Source of the DNA: Acinetobacter sp. S54
GTDB taxonomy: Bacteria; Pseudomonadota; Gammaproteobacteria; Pseudomonadales; Moraxellaceae
Assembly (NCBI RefSeq): GCF_016624945.1
Contig: NZ_JACVUI010000021.1
Coordinates: forward strand, 1 to 32,134
Direction of reading: 5' to 3'
DNA: 32,134 nt
Position 1 is the first letter of the stretch, and each line of letters begins with the position of its first letter. The notes below the pieces were generated by a model. The model worked only from the letters and a program-made list of their open reading frames with translations, was not told the DNA's origin and searched no databases. The translations under genes and the position numbers were made by a program. Shown here piece by piece: positions 21,420-28,073 of this stretch.

Positions 21420-21435
21420 GGTTTCACGTGAAACA
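21420..21435. promoter_or_regulatory. parS: parS-like ParB-binding site
   Basis: GGTTTCACGTGAAACA contains the perfect 14-bp palindrome GTTTCACGTGAAAC and differs from TGTTTCACGTGAAACA only at the first base. It lies in non-coding DNA about 4.4 kb from oriC. Confidence 0.85.
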
Positions 21436-21528
21436 TAAGCACCACTGTTAAAGTTTCAAAGAAAATATAACAGAGGTTCAACCTGTTTATTTTACAATAC
21501 CGCTTTGATTTATGTTGAGCGTGATGCA

Positions 21529-22227
21529 ATGTATAAAATTTTACTGGCCATCTTATTGGGTACATGGGCTTTTTCAAGTCAAGCCAATGTAGAAAACGTG
21601 CAAGCCCAACTAAAACAAAAATATCCTAAGTTAAATATCGAAAATATTCAAAAAACTGAGATGCAGGGCTTGTATAGTGCAACACTGGATAATCAGATTA
21701 TTTACATGGGTGAAAATGCTGAGCATATCCTGATTGGTTCCATGATCCGTTTAAACGATCAGCATAATTTGACTAAAGATTTAGTAGTAAAAAATAAAAC
21801 GATAGATTGGAGTCGTTTGCCTTTACAGGATGCTATCAAGACAGTAAAAGGAAATGGAAAGCGTCAAATTGCAGTTTTTTCTGATCCAAATTGTCCATAT
21901 TGTAAGCAACTGGAAAATCAGTTTGACCAACTAACCAATGTCACGATTTATACATTTATTTATCCAATTCGTAGCCAATCTGTTCAACCTTCCAAACAGG
22001 TTTGGTGTGAAGCAAACCGAGCCTATGCATGGAATAATCTTATTCGTAAAGGTATTTCCCCGCAAAGTGCAGCAACTTGTGCGAATCCCATTGATCGAAA
22101 TTTAAAACTTGGTCAGGAGTTAGGAATACAAGGAACACCAACCCTAATTTTTTCAAATGGATTTAAAGCCGCTGGGATTCAATCTGCGCAACAGATTGAG
22201 GATTTATGGAAAGAGTTTAAATTATAA
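21529..22227 (+). CDS. dsbC: DsbC-like periplasmic thiol:disulfide isomerase
   Basis: 232-aa exported protein. The signal peptide is residues 1-19 (cleavage SQA-NV). A DsbC/DsbG N-terminal dimerisation region follows (about 20-95), then a thioredoxin fold with the active site CPYC (122-125), the cis-proline loop GTPT (202-205) and a second cysteine pair, C160 and C184, placed as the structural disulfide of DsbC. The sequence FSDPNCPYCKQLE is typical. It should shuffle wrong disulfides in the periplasm. The start is the ATG at 21529; a TTG extension to 21505 would add eight polar residues before the signal peptide. Confidence 0.92.
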   Translation: MYKILLAILLGTWAFSSQANVENVQAQLKQKYPKLNIENIQKTEMQGLYSATLDNQIIYMGENAEHILIGSMIRLNDQHNLTKDLVVKNKTIDWSRLPLQDAIKTVKGNGKRQIAVFSDPNCPYCKQLENQFDQLTNVTIYTFIYPIRSQSVQPSKQVWCEANRAYAWNNLIRKGISPQSAATCANPIDRNLKLGQELGIQGTPTLIFSNGFKAAGIQSAQQIEDLWKEFKL

Positions 22228-22244
22228 TAATCAAAAAAATAAAT

Positions 22245-22269
22245 AAAAAAAGCACCGAAAGGTGCTTTT
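22245..22269. terminator. Bidirectional terminator, dsbC and GlsB-type gene
   Basis: AAAAGCACC / GGTGCTTTT around a GAAA tetraloop, between convergent genes. Confidence 0.88.
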
Positions 22270-22284
22270 GCTCGAGATTGATCT

Positions 22285-22539
22285 TTAAGCTGCTTTTTTA
22301 CTAATTAAATTGTAAATAAACAGGATAATGATGGCTCCAATAATCGAGGCGATGAAACCTGCACTGGAGTTTTCACCGTAAAGTCCCAAAAAGCGTCCAC
22401 CATAAGTAGCTAATAAGGAACCTGCGATCCCGAGTAAAGTCGTTACAATAAATCCTGCTTTGTCTTCACCAGGATGGATGGCGCGTGCAATGAGACCCGC
22501 AATAAAACCGACAACAATAGCAACGATAAATGACCACAT
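22285..22539 (-). CDS. GlsB/YeaQ/YmgE-family small membrane protein
   Basis: 84-aa inner-membrane protein of the transglycosylase-associated (PF04226) family, often stress-induced. It has three hydrophobic helices: IVAIVVGFIAGLIARAI, FIVTTLLGIAGSLLATYGG and GFIASIIGAIIILFIYNLI. The glycine patterns G..AG.IAR and G..G...A are typical. The ribosome site AAGGAG is strong. Single gene. Its biochemical role is not known. Confidence 0.9.
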   Translation of the reverse strand: MWSFIVAIVVGFIAGLIARAIHPGEDKAGFIVTTLLGIAGSLLATYGGRFLGLYGENSSAGFIASIIGAIIILFIYNLISKKAA

Positions 22540-22680
22540 AAGATATTCTCCTTGTTGTGCTTATTCTGGTTTTACAAGTGCTTGTTATGCTATATTGAAC
22601 TGTTTTAAATCAGGGTGATAGTAAAGGACTGCTACATCCTGTAGCGTTTTTGTGTGATCTGTATCGATAATAATAGCTAT

Positions 22681-22707
22681 AAAAAATGACGCAAAACGCG
22701 TCATTTT
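22681..22707 (-). terminator. Terminator of hpt
   Basis: AAAATGACGC / GCGTCATTTT around AAAAC, with six T following on the minus strand, 3 nt after the hpt stop. Confidence 0.9.
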
Positions 22708-22710
22708 AAA

Positions 22711-23238
22711 TTAAAGACCAATTTCGCCAATAAAAGGTAAATGACGATATTTTTGATCATAATCGAGACCATACCCGACGATAAATCGGTCTTCAACCTC
22801 AAAGCCCAAAAACTTGACTTCAAGCTCAATTTCACGGCGAGAGGGTTTACTTACTAACGTACATAGCTCAATAGAATTAGGCCCACGTGTTTCCAAAATT
22901 TCTAGAACTTTGCTTAAGGTATTGCCAGAATCAATGATATCTTCCACTACCAATACGTCTTTGCCGCGAATTTCACCATCCAGATCTTTTAAAATTTTGA
23001 CATCACGGCTTGAGGTAGTACTACCACCGTAACTGGAAACCGTCATAAAATCTAATTCATGTGGTTTTTCGATCGCTCGGCATAAATCTGCCATAAAAAT
23101 AAAGGAGCCGCGTAATAAACCAATTAACACCAGATCTTTTTGGCTATTGGCATAGTGAGCATTAATCTGTTCACCGAGTTGTTTGACTTTGGCCTGAATG
23201 TCTTCAGTTGAGATCATTACGCTCATTGGAACGGTCAT
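22711..23238 (-). CDS. hpt: Hypoxanthine phosphoribosyltransferase
   Basis: Purine salvage: joins hypoxanthine (and usually guanine) to PRPP to form IMP/GMP. 175 aa. The PRPP loop [11 protein letters not shown] (98-108) is diagnostic. [15 protein letters not shown] (38-52), the flexible loop [15 protein letters not shown] and the C-terminal [16 protein letters not shown] also match Hpt. Start 23238 ([10 protein letters not shown]) is preferred, with AGG about 10 nt upstream; the longer frame begins at 23295 with a hydrophobic, unrelated stretch. It sits beside guaD, which also feeds purine salvage. Confidence 0.95.
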   Translation of the reverse strand: MTVPMSVMISTEDIQAKVKQLGEQINAHYANSQKDLVLIGLLRGSFIFMADLCRAIEKPHELDFMTVSSYGGSTTSSRDVKILKDLDGEIRGKDVLVVEDIIDSGNTLSKVLEILETRGPNSIELCTLVSKPSRREIELEVKFLGFEVEDRFIVGYGLDYDQKYRHLPFIGEIGL

Positions 23239-23373
23239 GGGGTAGATACCTAAAACGCAAAAGTTAAAAATAAAAAAGGTGTTGACCTGCAACACCCTGA
23301 AATCTTCAATTCATCTGCAAATTTTAAAACAAAAAAACAGATGATGCATCCTTTCTCAGATGATTCATTGTAA

Positions 23374-23505
23374 CTATGGCTTTTCCTGATCAGGTTGATC
23401 GCGTTTTAGCAGCAAGCCGCATGCCACTGCTAGAATTGTCCATTTCAGCCACGGTTTAGATTTCACTGCCGATTTATTGGTTTTTTTGGTAGGCACATTG
23501 TCCAT
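23374..23505 (-). CDS. Possible small membrane protein overlapping guaD
   Basis: 43-aa ORF with a basic N-terminus (PTKKTNKSAVKSKPW), one hydrophobic helix (LKWTILAVACGLLL) and a charged tail. It begins inside the last 32 nt of guaD in another frame and continues about 100 nt beyond. The ribosome site is weak (GAGG 12 nt before the ATG). The layout is that of a single-span membrane protein coupled to guaD. Not recognised and could be chance. Confidence 0.4.
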   Translation of the reverse strand: MDNVPTKKTNKSAVKSKPWLKWTILAVACGLLLKRDQPDQEKP

Positions 23506-24793
23506 AAATATAAGTCGCCTCAATATTTCGATCATCGCCCATGGTAAACAGAGCAAACAATGCATCATCGAGTGATTTCGCACGGGATTGACGTAAGCTC
23601 TGCAATGCTGTGGCTTGCAAGTTAAGAACCACAAAATCGGCTTCTTTACCGATATCAAAGTTACCCAGTTTATCCTGTAAATCTAGCGCTTTTGCTCCGC
23701 CTATCGTGGCATGATAAAGCGCTTCATAGGCAGAAAGCTTATCCCCTTGTAGTTGTTGTACTTTATAAGCTTCATTGACTGTTTGTAACAGATTAAAGGA
23801 TGTCCCTGCACCAATATCAGTACCCAAGCCTACTTTAACACCTTGTTCCCAGGTTTTTTTCAAGGGAAATAAACCACTTCCTAAAAATAAATTTGAGGTG
23901 GGGCAAAAAGCGATGGCTGAGTCAGTTTGATGCATACATTGCCATTCCTCATCTTCTAAATGGACACAATGCGCAAATACAGAACGCTGACCTGTTAAAC
24001 CATAATGATGGTACACATCCAGATAACCTTTTTGCTCAGGATAAAGTGATTTTACCCACGCAATTTCATCTTTATTTTCACTTAAATGGGTATGTACATA
24101 GACATCAGGGTATTCCTGTTTCAGTTGCCCCGCTTTTTCCAGTTGTTCTGGCGTGGATGTTGGGGCAAAACGTGGAGTAATCGCATACAACGCCCTGCCC
24201 TTAGCATGCCATTTTTCTATTAATGCTTTAGAGTCTTCATAGGCACTTTGGGGGGTGTCACAGAGGTCTTCAGGTGCATGACGATCCATAAGTACTTTGC
24301 CAGCAATTAGACGCATCTGAATGCGTTCAGCCGCTTCAAATAAGGCATTTACAGATTCAGGATGTACCGTACAAAATACTAATGCGGTTGTTGTGCCATT
24401 TTTTAAAAGTTCGTGTACAAAAAAATGGGCAATATTTTGTGCATAATCTGCATCTTTGAATTGTAGTTCGGTTGGAAATGTATAGGTATTGAGCCAGCTG
24501 AGAAGCTGTTCACCATACGCACCCACCATTTCAGTTTGTGGATAATGGATATGGGTATCAATAAACCCGGGTACAATGAGTTGCTCAGGATAATGTTGAA
24601 TTTCAATATTTTCAGGAAGATGAGGTTGTGCATCCTGCCATTTACCAAACCATTTAATTTGACCATTTTCGCTGATGAGTACACCATCCTCAACGTAACG
24701 AACTTGTTCAGCAATCTGGTGTGCCTGCGTTACCAAAGACTGGATATCTAAAAATCGACCACGAACGATGGTGGTTTGAGCAGAAGAAGACAT
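23474..24793 (-). CDS. guaD: Guanine deaminase
   Basis: Zinc amidohydrolase converting guanine to xanthine. 439 aa. Metal ligands are visible in PGFIDTHIHYPQ (H81, H83), HTHLSEN and the FAHCVH region, with the catalytic aspartate in GLGTDIGAG. RFAPT and the F-C-P-T-S-N-L-F-L-G-S-G loop are typical of GuaD. The C-terminal LGNFDIGKEADFVVL is the composite beta-strand segment of amidohydrolases. AGG lies 7 nt upstream of the ATG. Confidence 0.95.
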   Translation of the reverse strand: MSSSAQTTIVRGRFLDIQSLVTQAHQIAEQVRYVEDGVLISENGQIKWFGKWQDAQPHLPENIEIQHYPEQLIVPGFIDTHIHYPQTEMVGAYGEQLLSWLNTYTFPTELQFKDADYAQNIAHFFVHELLKNGTTTALVFCTVHPESVNALFEAAERIQMRLIAGKVLMDRHAPEDLCDTPQSAYEDSKALIEKWHAKGRALYAITPRFAPTSTPEQLEKAGQLKQEYPDVYVHTHLSENKDEIAWVKSLYPEQKGYLDVYHHYGLTGQRSVFAHCVHLEDEEWQCMHQTDSAIAFCPTSNLFLGSGLFPLKKTWEQGVKVGLGTDIGAGTSFNLLQTVNEAYKVQQLQGDKLSAYEALYHATIGGAKALDLQDKLGNFDIGKEADFVVLNLQATALQSLRQSRAKSLDDALFALFTMGDDRNIEATYIYGQCAYQKNQ

Positions 24794-24900
24794 CTAAGAA
24801 CCTACAACTTGTAATTTTTTCGATTGATTGTACCGTATTTCCTGAGAATTACAGTGTTTATATGAAAACCAAGACAAGGATTATTGCGCATTGAAGATAA

Positions 24901-24947
24901 GAGATTTAAGGACTCAATCAAGAGTCCTTAAATCTCGGCTTTTTTTT
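24901..24947 (+). terminator. Strong plus-strand terminator with no gene in front
   Basis: Perfect 15-bp stem (24901-24915 with 24922-24936) closing AATCAA, then GGC and eight T. It can only act on plus-strand transcripts, yet guaD upstream runs the other way. It lies 60 nt before the PF06042 gene. It therefore ends either a small RNA or a leader of that gene. Confidence 0.85.
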
Positions 24948-25007
24948 CAGAATAAGATGCAAGGAACTTGCCAAACTGTATAAATTTAATTCAAGAAAAT
25001 AGATGAT

Positions 25008-25601
25008 ATGTCAAAATTTAGTAGAATTTCAGCGTCTTATGATCGCAAAATTAAATCTCTAATTCTGAGCCAAGCTTTACTATATCAATATTTAAAAGCA
25101 TTACGCACCATCAATGAACATTGCTATGTGAGTGCTGGGGTAATCCGACAATTAGTCTGGTCTACGTTACATCATCAGTCATATGAGCTTGAACAGATGG
25201 AAATAGATGTGATTTTTTATAATCCCGAGGCGAATCAAGATCAAGAACGACAGATTCAACAAGAGTTACAAAGACAATTTCCTTTAAATGAGTGGGATGT
25301 GGTGAATCAGGCTACTGTACATCATTGGTATTTAGATAAAAATGGACAGAAAATACCTGCTTATACGTCATTAATCGAGGCACTTTCTGCATGGCCAGAA
25401 ACTGCGACAGCTGTTGCGGTTCGTCTAAATGTGCACGACCAGCTTGAAATCGTGGCACCTTTTGGACTTCATGATTTATTTGAGTTGAAATTGCGCTGGA
25501 ATCCACGTTTGGTGAGCTATGAGACCTTTTGGGATCGAATAATTCAAAAGCAATGGCTTCAACGTTGGCCTAAACTTGAGTTGATTGACGATCAAAAATA
25601 A
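25008..25601 (+). CDS. Nucleotidyltransferase-like protein (PF06042)
   Basis: 197-aa cytoplasmic protein of the NTP_transf_6 family. Recognisable blocks are YVSAGVIRQLVWSTLH (40-55), EIDVIFYN (65-72), the W.VVNQATVHHWY stretch, AWPETATAVAVRL (about 131-143), APFGLHDLFELKLRWNP and the C-terminal KQWLQRWPKLELID. Biochemical function is unknown for the family. The usual block reads DIDVVYFD as I recall it; here the outer positions are E65 and N72, while D67 is kept, so the catalytic site may be altered. Preceded by the orphan terminator at 24901-24947. Confidence 0.85.
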   Translation: MSKFSRISASYDRKIKSLILSQALLYQYLKALRTINEHCYVSAGVIRQLVWSTLHHQSYELEQMEIDVIFYNPEANQDQERQIQQELQRQFPLNEWDVVNQATVHHWYLDKNGQKIPAYTSLIEALSAWPETATAVAVRLNVHDQLEIVAPFGLHDLFELKLRWNPRLVSYETFWDRIIQKQWLQRWPKLELIDDQK

Positions 25602-25630
25602 AAGCCCTTCTACCATGAGGATAAAAGGGC
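25599..25630 (-). terminator. Terminator of terC
   Basis: GCCCTT (25604-25609) pairs with AAGGGC (25625-25630). On the minus strand the stem is followed by TTTTATTTTT, 20 nt past the terC stop. Confidence 0.65.
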
Positions 25631-25649
25631 CAAATGAGGGAAAATCAGT

Positions 25650-26609
25650 TTAAGATTGAGCCTGTTTTTTATTATGTCGAATCGATAACCAAGCGGTAAA
25701 GCCCAATACCAAAACAATAAAACTCAATGAAATCCAGATTGGCATATGGAATACATCCAGCAATAGCATTTTAAAGCCAATAAACAGAAGAATAATCCCT
25801 AAACCATAAGGTAGGTAATGCATTTTAGACGCCGTACCTGCCAATAAAAAGAACATAGCACGTAAACCCAAAATCGCCATGAGGTTAGCAGTGAGCACAA
25901 TAAACGGATCGGTTGTCACTGCAAAGATTGCTGGGATAGAATCTACCGCAAAGATTACATCTGAGAACTCGACCAAAATCAGCACGATAAATAAAGGGGT
26001 TGCCCAAAGTACACCTTGCTCTTTGACAAAAAAACGATCCCCTTTAAATGTAGGAGTGATGCGCATATGTTTACGTAGCCATTTTAGAAGTGCCATCTCT
26101 TCAATATTGGGATTTTCTTCGCCTTGACCTTTCAAAAATTTAAAGCCTGTGTAGACTAAAAAGGCACCAAAGATGTACAAAATCCACGAAAATTCCTGAA
26201 CAAACCATGCACCAACAAAAATAAAAATTGTTCTTAAAACGATAGCGCCGAGTACGCCATACAGTAGAATTTTACGCTGTAACGAAGGTGGAATTGCAAA
26301 AGCAGCAAAAATCATCAGCCAGACAAAGACATTGTCAATTGCTAAAGATTTTTCCAGTAAATAACCAGCGAGATATTCCATGGTTTTTTGATTGGCTATG
26401 GCGAGCCCTACAGTTTGTTGTAGGTATAACCATAATCCTCCCGCAAATAGCATGGCGACAGTCACCCATGCCACGCTCCATGCCAATGCCTGTTTAATTG
26501 GCACAGATTGATCTTTTTTTTGTTTAAAGCCAAGAAAGTCGATCAATAGCATCGCAAATACGATGCCAAAGAAGACCAAATAGAGCCAAATATTACCGAT
26601 AGAGTCCAT
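25650..26609 (-). CDS. TerC/Alx-family membrane protein
   Basis: 319-aa polytopic inner-membrane protein (PF03741), with at least seven hydrophobic segments. The conserved acidic membrane motifs are present: EKSLAIDNVFVW and VEFSDVIFAVDSIPAIFAVTTDPF. E. coli Alx and related TerC proteins act in manganese export or metallation of exported enzymes. The yybP-ykoY riboswitch upstream supports a manganese link. The start is the ATG at 26609 (MDSIGNIW), with GGAG 6 nt upstream. The frame is open to 26696, but that extension covers the riboswitch terminator and is not credible protein. Confidence 0.93.
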   Translation of the reverse strand: MDSIGNIWLYLVFFGIVFAMLLIDFLGFKQKKDQSVPIKQALAWSVAWVTVAMLFAGGLWLYLQQTVGLAIANQKTMEYLAGYLLEKSLAIDNVFVWLMIFAAFAIPPSLQRKILLYGVLGAIVLRTIFIFVGAWFVQEFSWILYIFGAFLVYTGFKFLKGQGEENPNIEEMALLKWLRKHMRITPTFKGDRFFVKEQGVLWATPLFIVLILVEFSDVIFAVDSIPAIFAVTTDPFIVLTANLMAILGLRAMFFLLAGTASKMHYLPYGLGIILLFIGFKMLLLDVFHMPIWISLSFIVLVLGFTAWLSIRHNKKQAQS

Positions 26610-26638
26610 CAATCTCTCCACATCTGGCAATCGGCCAC

Positions 26639-26698
26639 AAAAAAACCTTGACCTGTTGCCAGATGAATATAAAAACATCTGTATCAACATGATCAAGG
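26639..26698 (-). terminator. Riboswitch expression-platform terminator
   Basis: On the minus strand CCTTGATC (26691-26698) pairs with GGTCAAGG (26646-26653, one G-T pair) around an inner CAGATG/CATCTG hairpin, then seven T (26639-26645). The upstream arm is also the 3' side of the aptamer closing stem, so the two are mutually exclusive. Confidence 0.75.
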
Positions 26699-26822
26699 TC
26701 TTGCCTACATCAAACTATATTTGATGCTCAGATACCGACTTTTTGCAAAGTGTATTGACGATATCTGACACGTTGTAAAAATACTATTTAAGTACAACGT
26801 TTGGAGGAGGCTACTCCCCTTG
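26690..26822 (-). promoter_or_regulatory. yybP-ykoY manganese riboswitch
   Basis: On the minus strand the RNA opens CAAGGGGAGTAGCC (26809-26822) and closes GGCAAGACCTTG (26694-26705), with GTCAATAC between. These are the conserved pieces of the yybP-ykoY aptamer that binds Mn2+. CAAGG at the 5' end pairs with CCTTG at the 3' end to close stem P1. It lies between a sigma-70 promoter and the TerC-family gene, the same association as alx in E. coli. Confidence 0.93.
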
Positions 26823-26824
26823 TC

Positions 26825-26853
26825 TATATAATTAGGTTTTGGATTAAATCCAA
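26825..26853 (-). promoter_or_regulatory. Promoter of the riboswitch-terC transcript
   Basis: Minus strand: -35 TTGGAT (26848-26853), 17-nt spacer, -10 TATATA (26825-26830). Transcription would start just at the first bases of the aptamer. Confidence 0.7.
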
Positions 26854-26877
26854 ATCTGCCCTAGCATCGCATATTTG

Positions 26878-26897
26878 TATTATTTGCGCAAATAATA
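26878..26897. repeat. 20-bp perfect palindrome
   Basis: TATTATTTGCGCAAATAATA is fully palindromic. It lies between the PAP2 stop and the terC promoter, about 25 nt upstream of its -35. No T run follows on either strand, so it is more like an operator than a terminator. Confidence 0.6.
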
Positions 26898-26912
26898 TCT
26901 GTTTTATGCTTT

Positions 26913-27509
26913 TTATTTTAAAAGCCCTTTATTGAGTAAAGGTCGAAACATACTTTGATAAATCACAAGAAAAAACTTTAATAAAATTTGACCAAAACGT
27001 TGCCAGAAAATTTGACCAAATACATTCACCAAAAAGGCAATTGAAAATGCACCCAACATATCCAGTGGAAAATGTACTCCTAAATAGACTCGTGACCATG
27101 CGACAGCAATTGCTGAGAGGAGGAAAATAGCGCTGGCTATAAATCGCTTTGCAAATAAATAAGAAAAACCAATGGTGCTAAAAATGAGCATATGGTTACT
27201 GGGAAAAGAAGCGGATGGACGATGTTCAATCAGGGTGCGCCCGATCTCCATCACGAAAGGACGTGGATGGTAGTAAAATAAAGAAATGAAGTAACCGATG
27301 CATAACGCAAATGTGGTAAGCGTTACGGCGCGAATAGCACGTTCTTTTAATGCCTGATCACCATAACACCATAAAAATAATAAAAAGGCGAACAATACAT
27401 ATAACAGGTCGTTAGCAATAAAAATTGCAAATTCTATGATGAAGTGACTCGCATGGGCAGACGCATTAAGTTCATTGAATAACGTCAGATTGATTGTTTC
27501 AAAAGACAT
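26913..27509 (-). CDS. PAP2 phosphatase, probable undecaprenyl-diphosphatase
   Basis: 198-aa inner-membrane protein with five or six hydrophobic segments and the PAP2 motifs in order: YHPRPF (80-85), FPSNH (102-106) and SRVYLGVHFPLD (139-150). The histidines in the last two form the catalytic site. Closest to BcrC/YbjG-like enzymes that dephosphorylate undecaprenyl diphosphate for cell-wall synthesis; other lipid phosphates are possible. The lysine often found before the first motif is not seen. Start 27509 is an ATG; the frame extends to a TTG at 27539. AAGCAAGG directly before the ATG is one arm of a 9-bp inverted repeat. Confidence 0.88.
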   Translation of the reverse strand: MSFETINLTLFNELNASAHASHFIIEFAIFIANDLLYVLFAFLLFLWCYGDQALKERAIRAVTLTTFALCIGYFISLFYYHPRPFVMEIGRTLIEHRPSASFPSNHMLIFSTIGFSYLFAKRFIASAIFLLSAIAVAWSRVYLGVHFPLDMLGAFSIAFLVNVFGQIFWQRFGQILLKFFLVIYQSMFRPLLNKGLLK

Positions 27510-27604
27510 CCTTGCTTCACCGTCAAAAAATGAAAGCAAGGAGTATGACCAAGATTAAAATACATTTCAAAATAACCTGTGTTGGGTTGATGAATCATTA
27601 TCCA

Positions 27605-27650
27605 AAAATAAAAATGTGAGTGTCGTTCATAGATATACTCACTTATTTTT
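27605..27650 (-). terminator. Terminator of the pilus operon
   Basis: GTGAGTGT (27616-27623) pairs with ATACTCAC (27635-27642), one G-T pair, with A/T runs on both sides. On the minus strand T runs follow, 12 nt beyond the last pilus gene. Confidence 0.7.
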
Positions 27651-27654
27651 GAGC

Positions 27655-28062
27655 TTAAAACGATAAATTAACATACACCATATCACGATAGGTGCCCGCA
27701 GGAACTTGGATAGATGGACGATCTTCTAGCCTTACGGAAATGATGTATCTGTTATCTTTATGGGTATTGGCGGTCAGTGGTACATTCCATAAATTATCTA
27801 CCGGTCCTGCGATCGCTAATCGTGTTCTTAGTTTATAGGGACCGTTGGTAACAAAACTTGAGCCGTCGGTACTACGCAAATTCATACTGCTAAAACGAAT
27901 GGTGTAGGCGCTGTCACAGTTCACGTGAAATGAAGTTGCCGCCTGACTTTGATAGTAACTGCCTAAACGCATGCGTGGTTCAGTAATTTGTCCCATCGAA
28001 CATTGACCTGCATAAACGCTGCTTAAAGCACAATATGCAATGATGCCAAGTAATATTTTCAT
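27655..28062 (-). CDS. Chaperone-usher pilus terminal subunit (spore coat U domain)
   Basis: 135-aa exported protein. The signal peptide is residues 1-18 (SVYA-GQC), followed by a single SCPU-type pilin domain with C21 and C49 as the likely disulfide. The C-terminus QVPAGTYRDMVYVNLSF is the usual last strand of archaic pilins. The mature protein begins directly with the first strand and lacks an N-terminal donor extension, as expected of a subunit at the pilus end. It is much shorter than two-domain tip adhesins such as CsuE. AAGGAG precedes the ATG, 11 nt after the usher stop. Confidence 0.82.
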   Translation of the reverse strand: MKILLGIIAYCALSSVYAGQCSMGQITEPRMRLGSYYQSQAATSFHVNCDSAYTIRFSSMNLRSTDGSSFVTNGPYKLRTRLAIAGPVDNLWNVPLTANTHKDNRYIISVRLEDRPSIQVPAGTYRDMVYVNLSF

Positions 28063-28073
28063 TGTCCTTCTCC

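Noticed and set aside
22631..22650. Plus-strand hairpin GCTACA/TGTAGC followed by five T
   Set aside because: Stem of only six pairs with a three-base loop, and no plus-strand gene or convincing promoter before it. Too weak to call a terminator.
24537..24545. Perfect DnaA box (TGTGGATAA) inside guaD
   Set aside because: Single isolated 9-mer in a coding region, far from the origin cluster. Expected by chance in a window this size.
26610..26696. N-terminal extension of the TerC protein
   Set aside because: The open frame runs through the riboswitch terminator. The residues are not membrane-protein-like, and a good ribosome site precedes the ATG at 26609.
27914..27931. TTCACGTGAA palindrome in the last pilus gene, parS-like
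   Set aside because: Matches only the inner part; the outer three bases of the first arm and the last two of the second differ from the ParB consensus.
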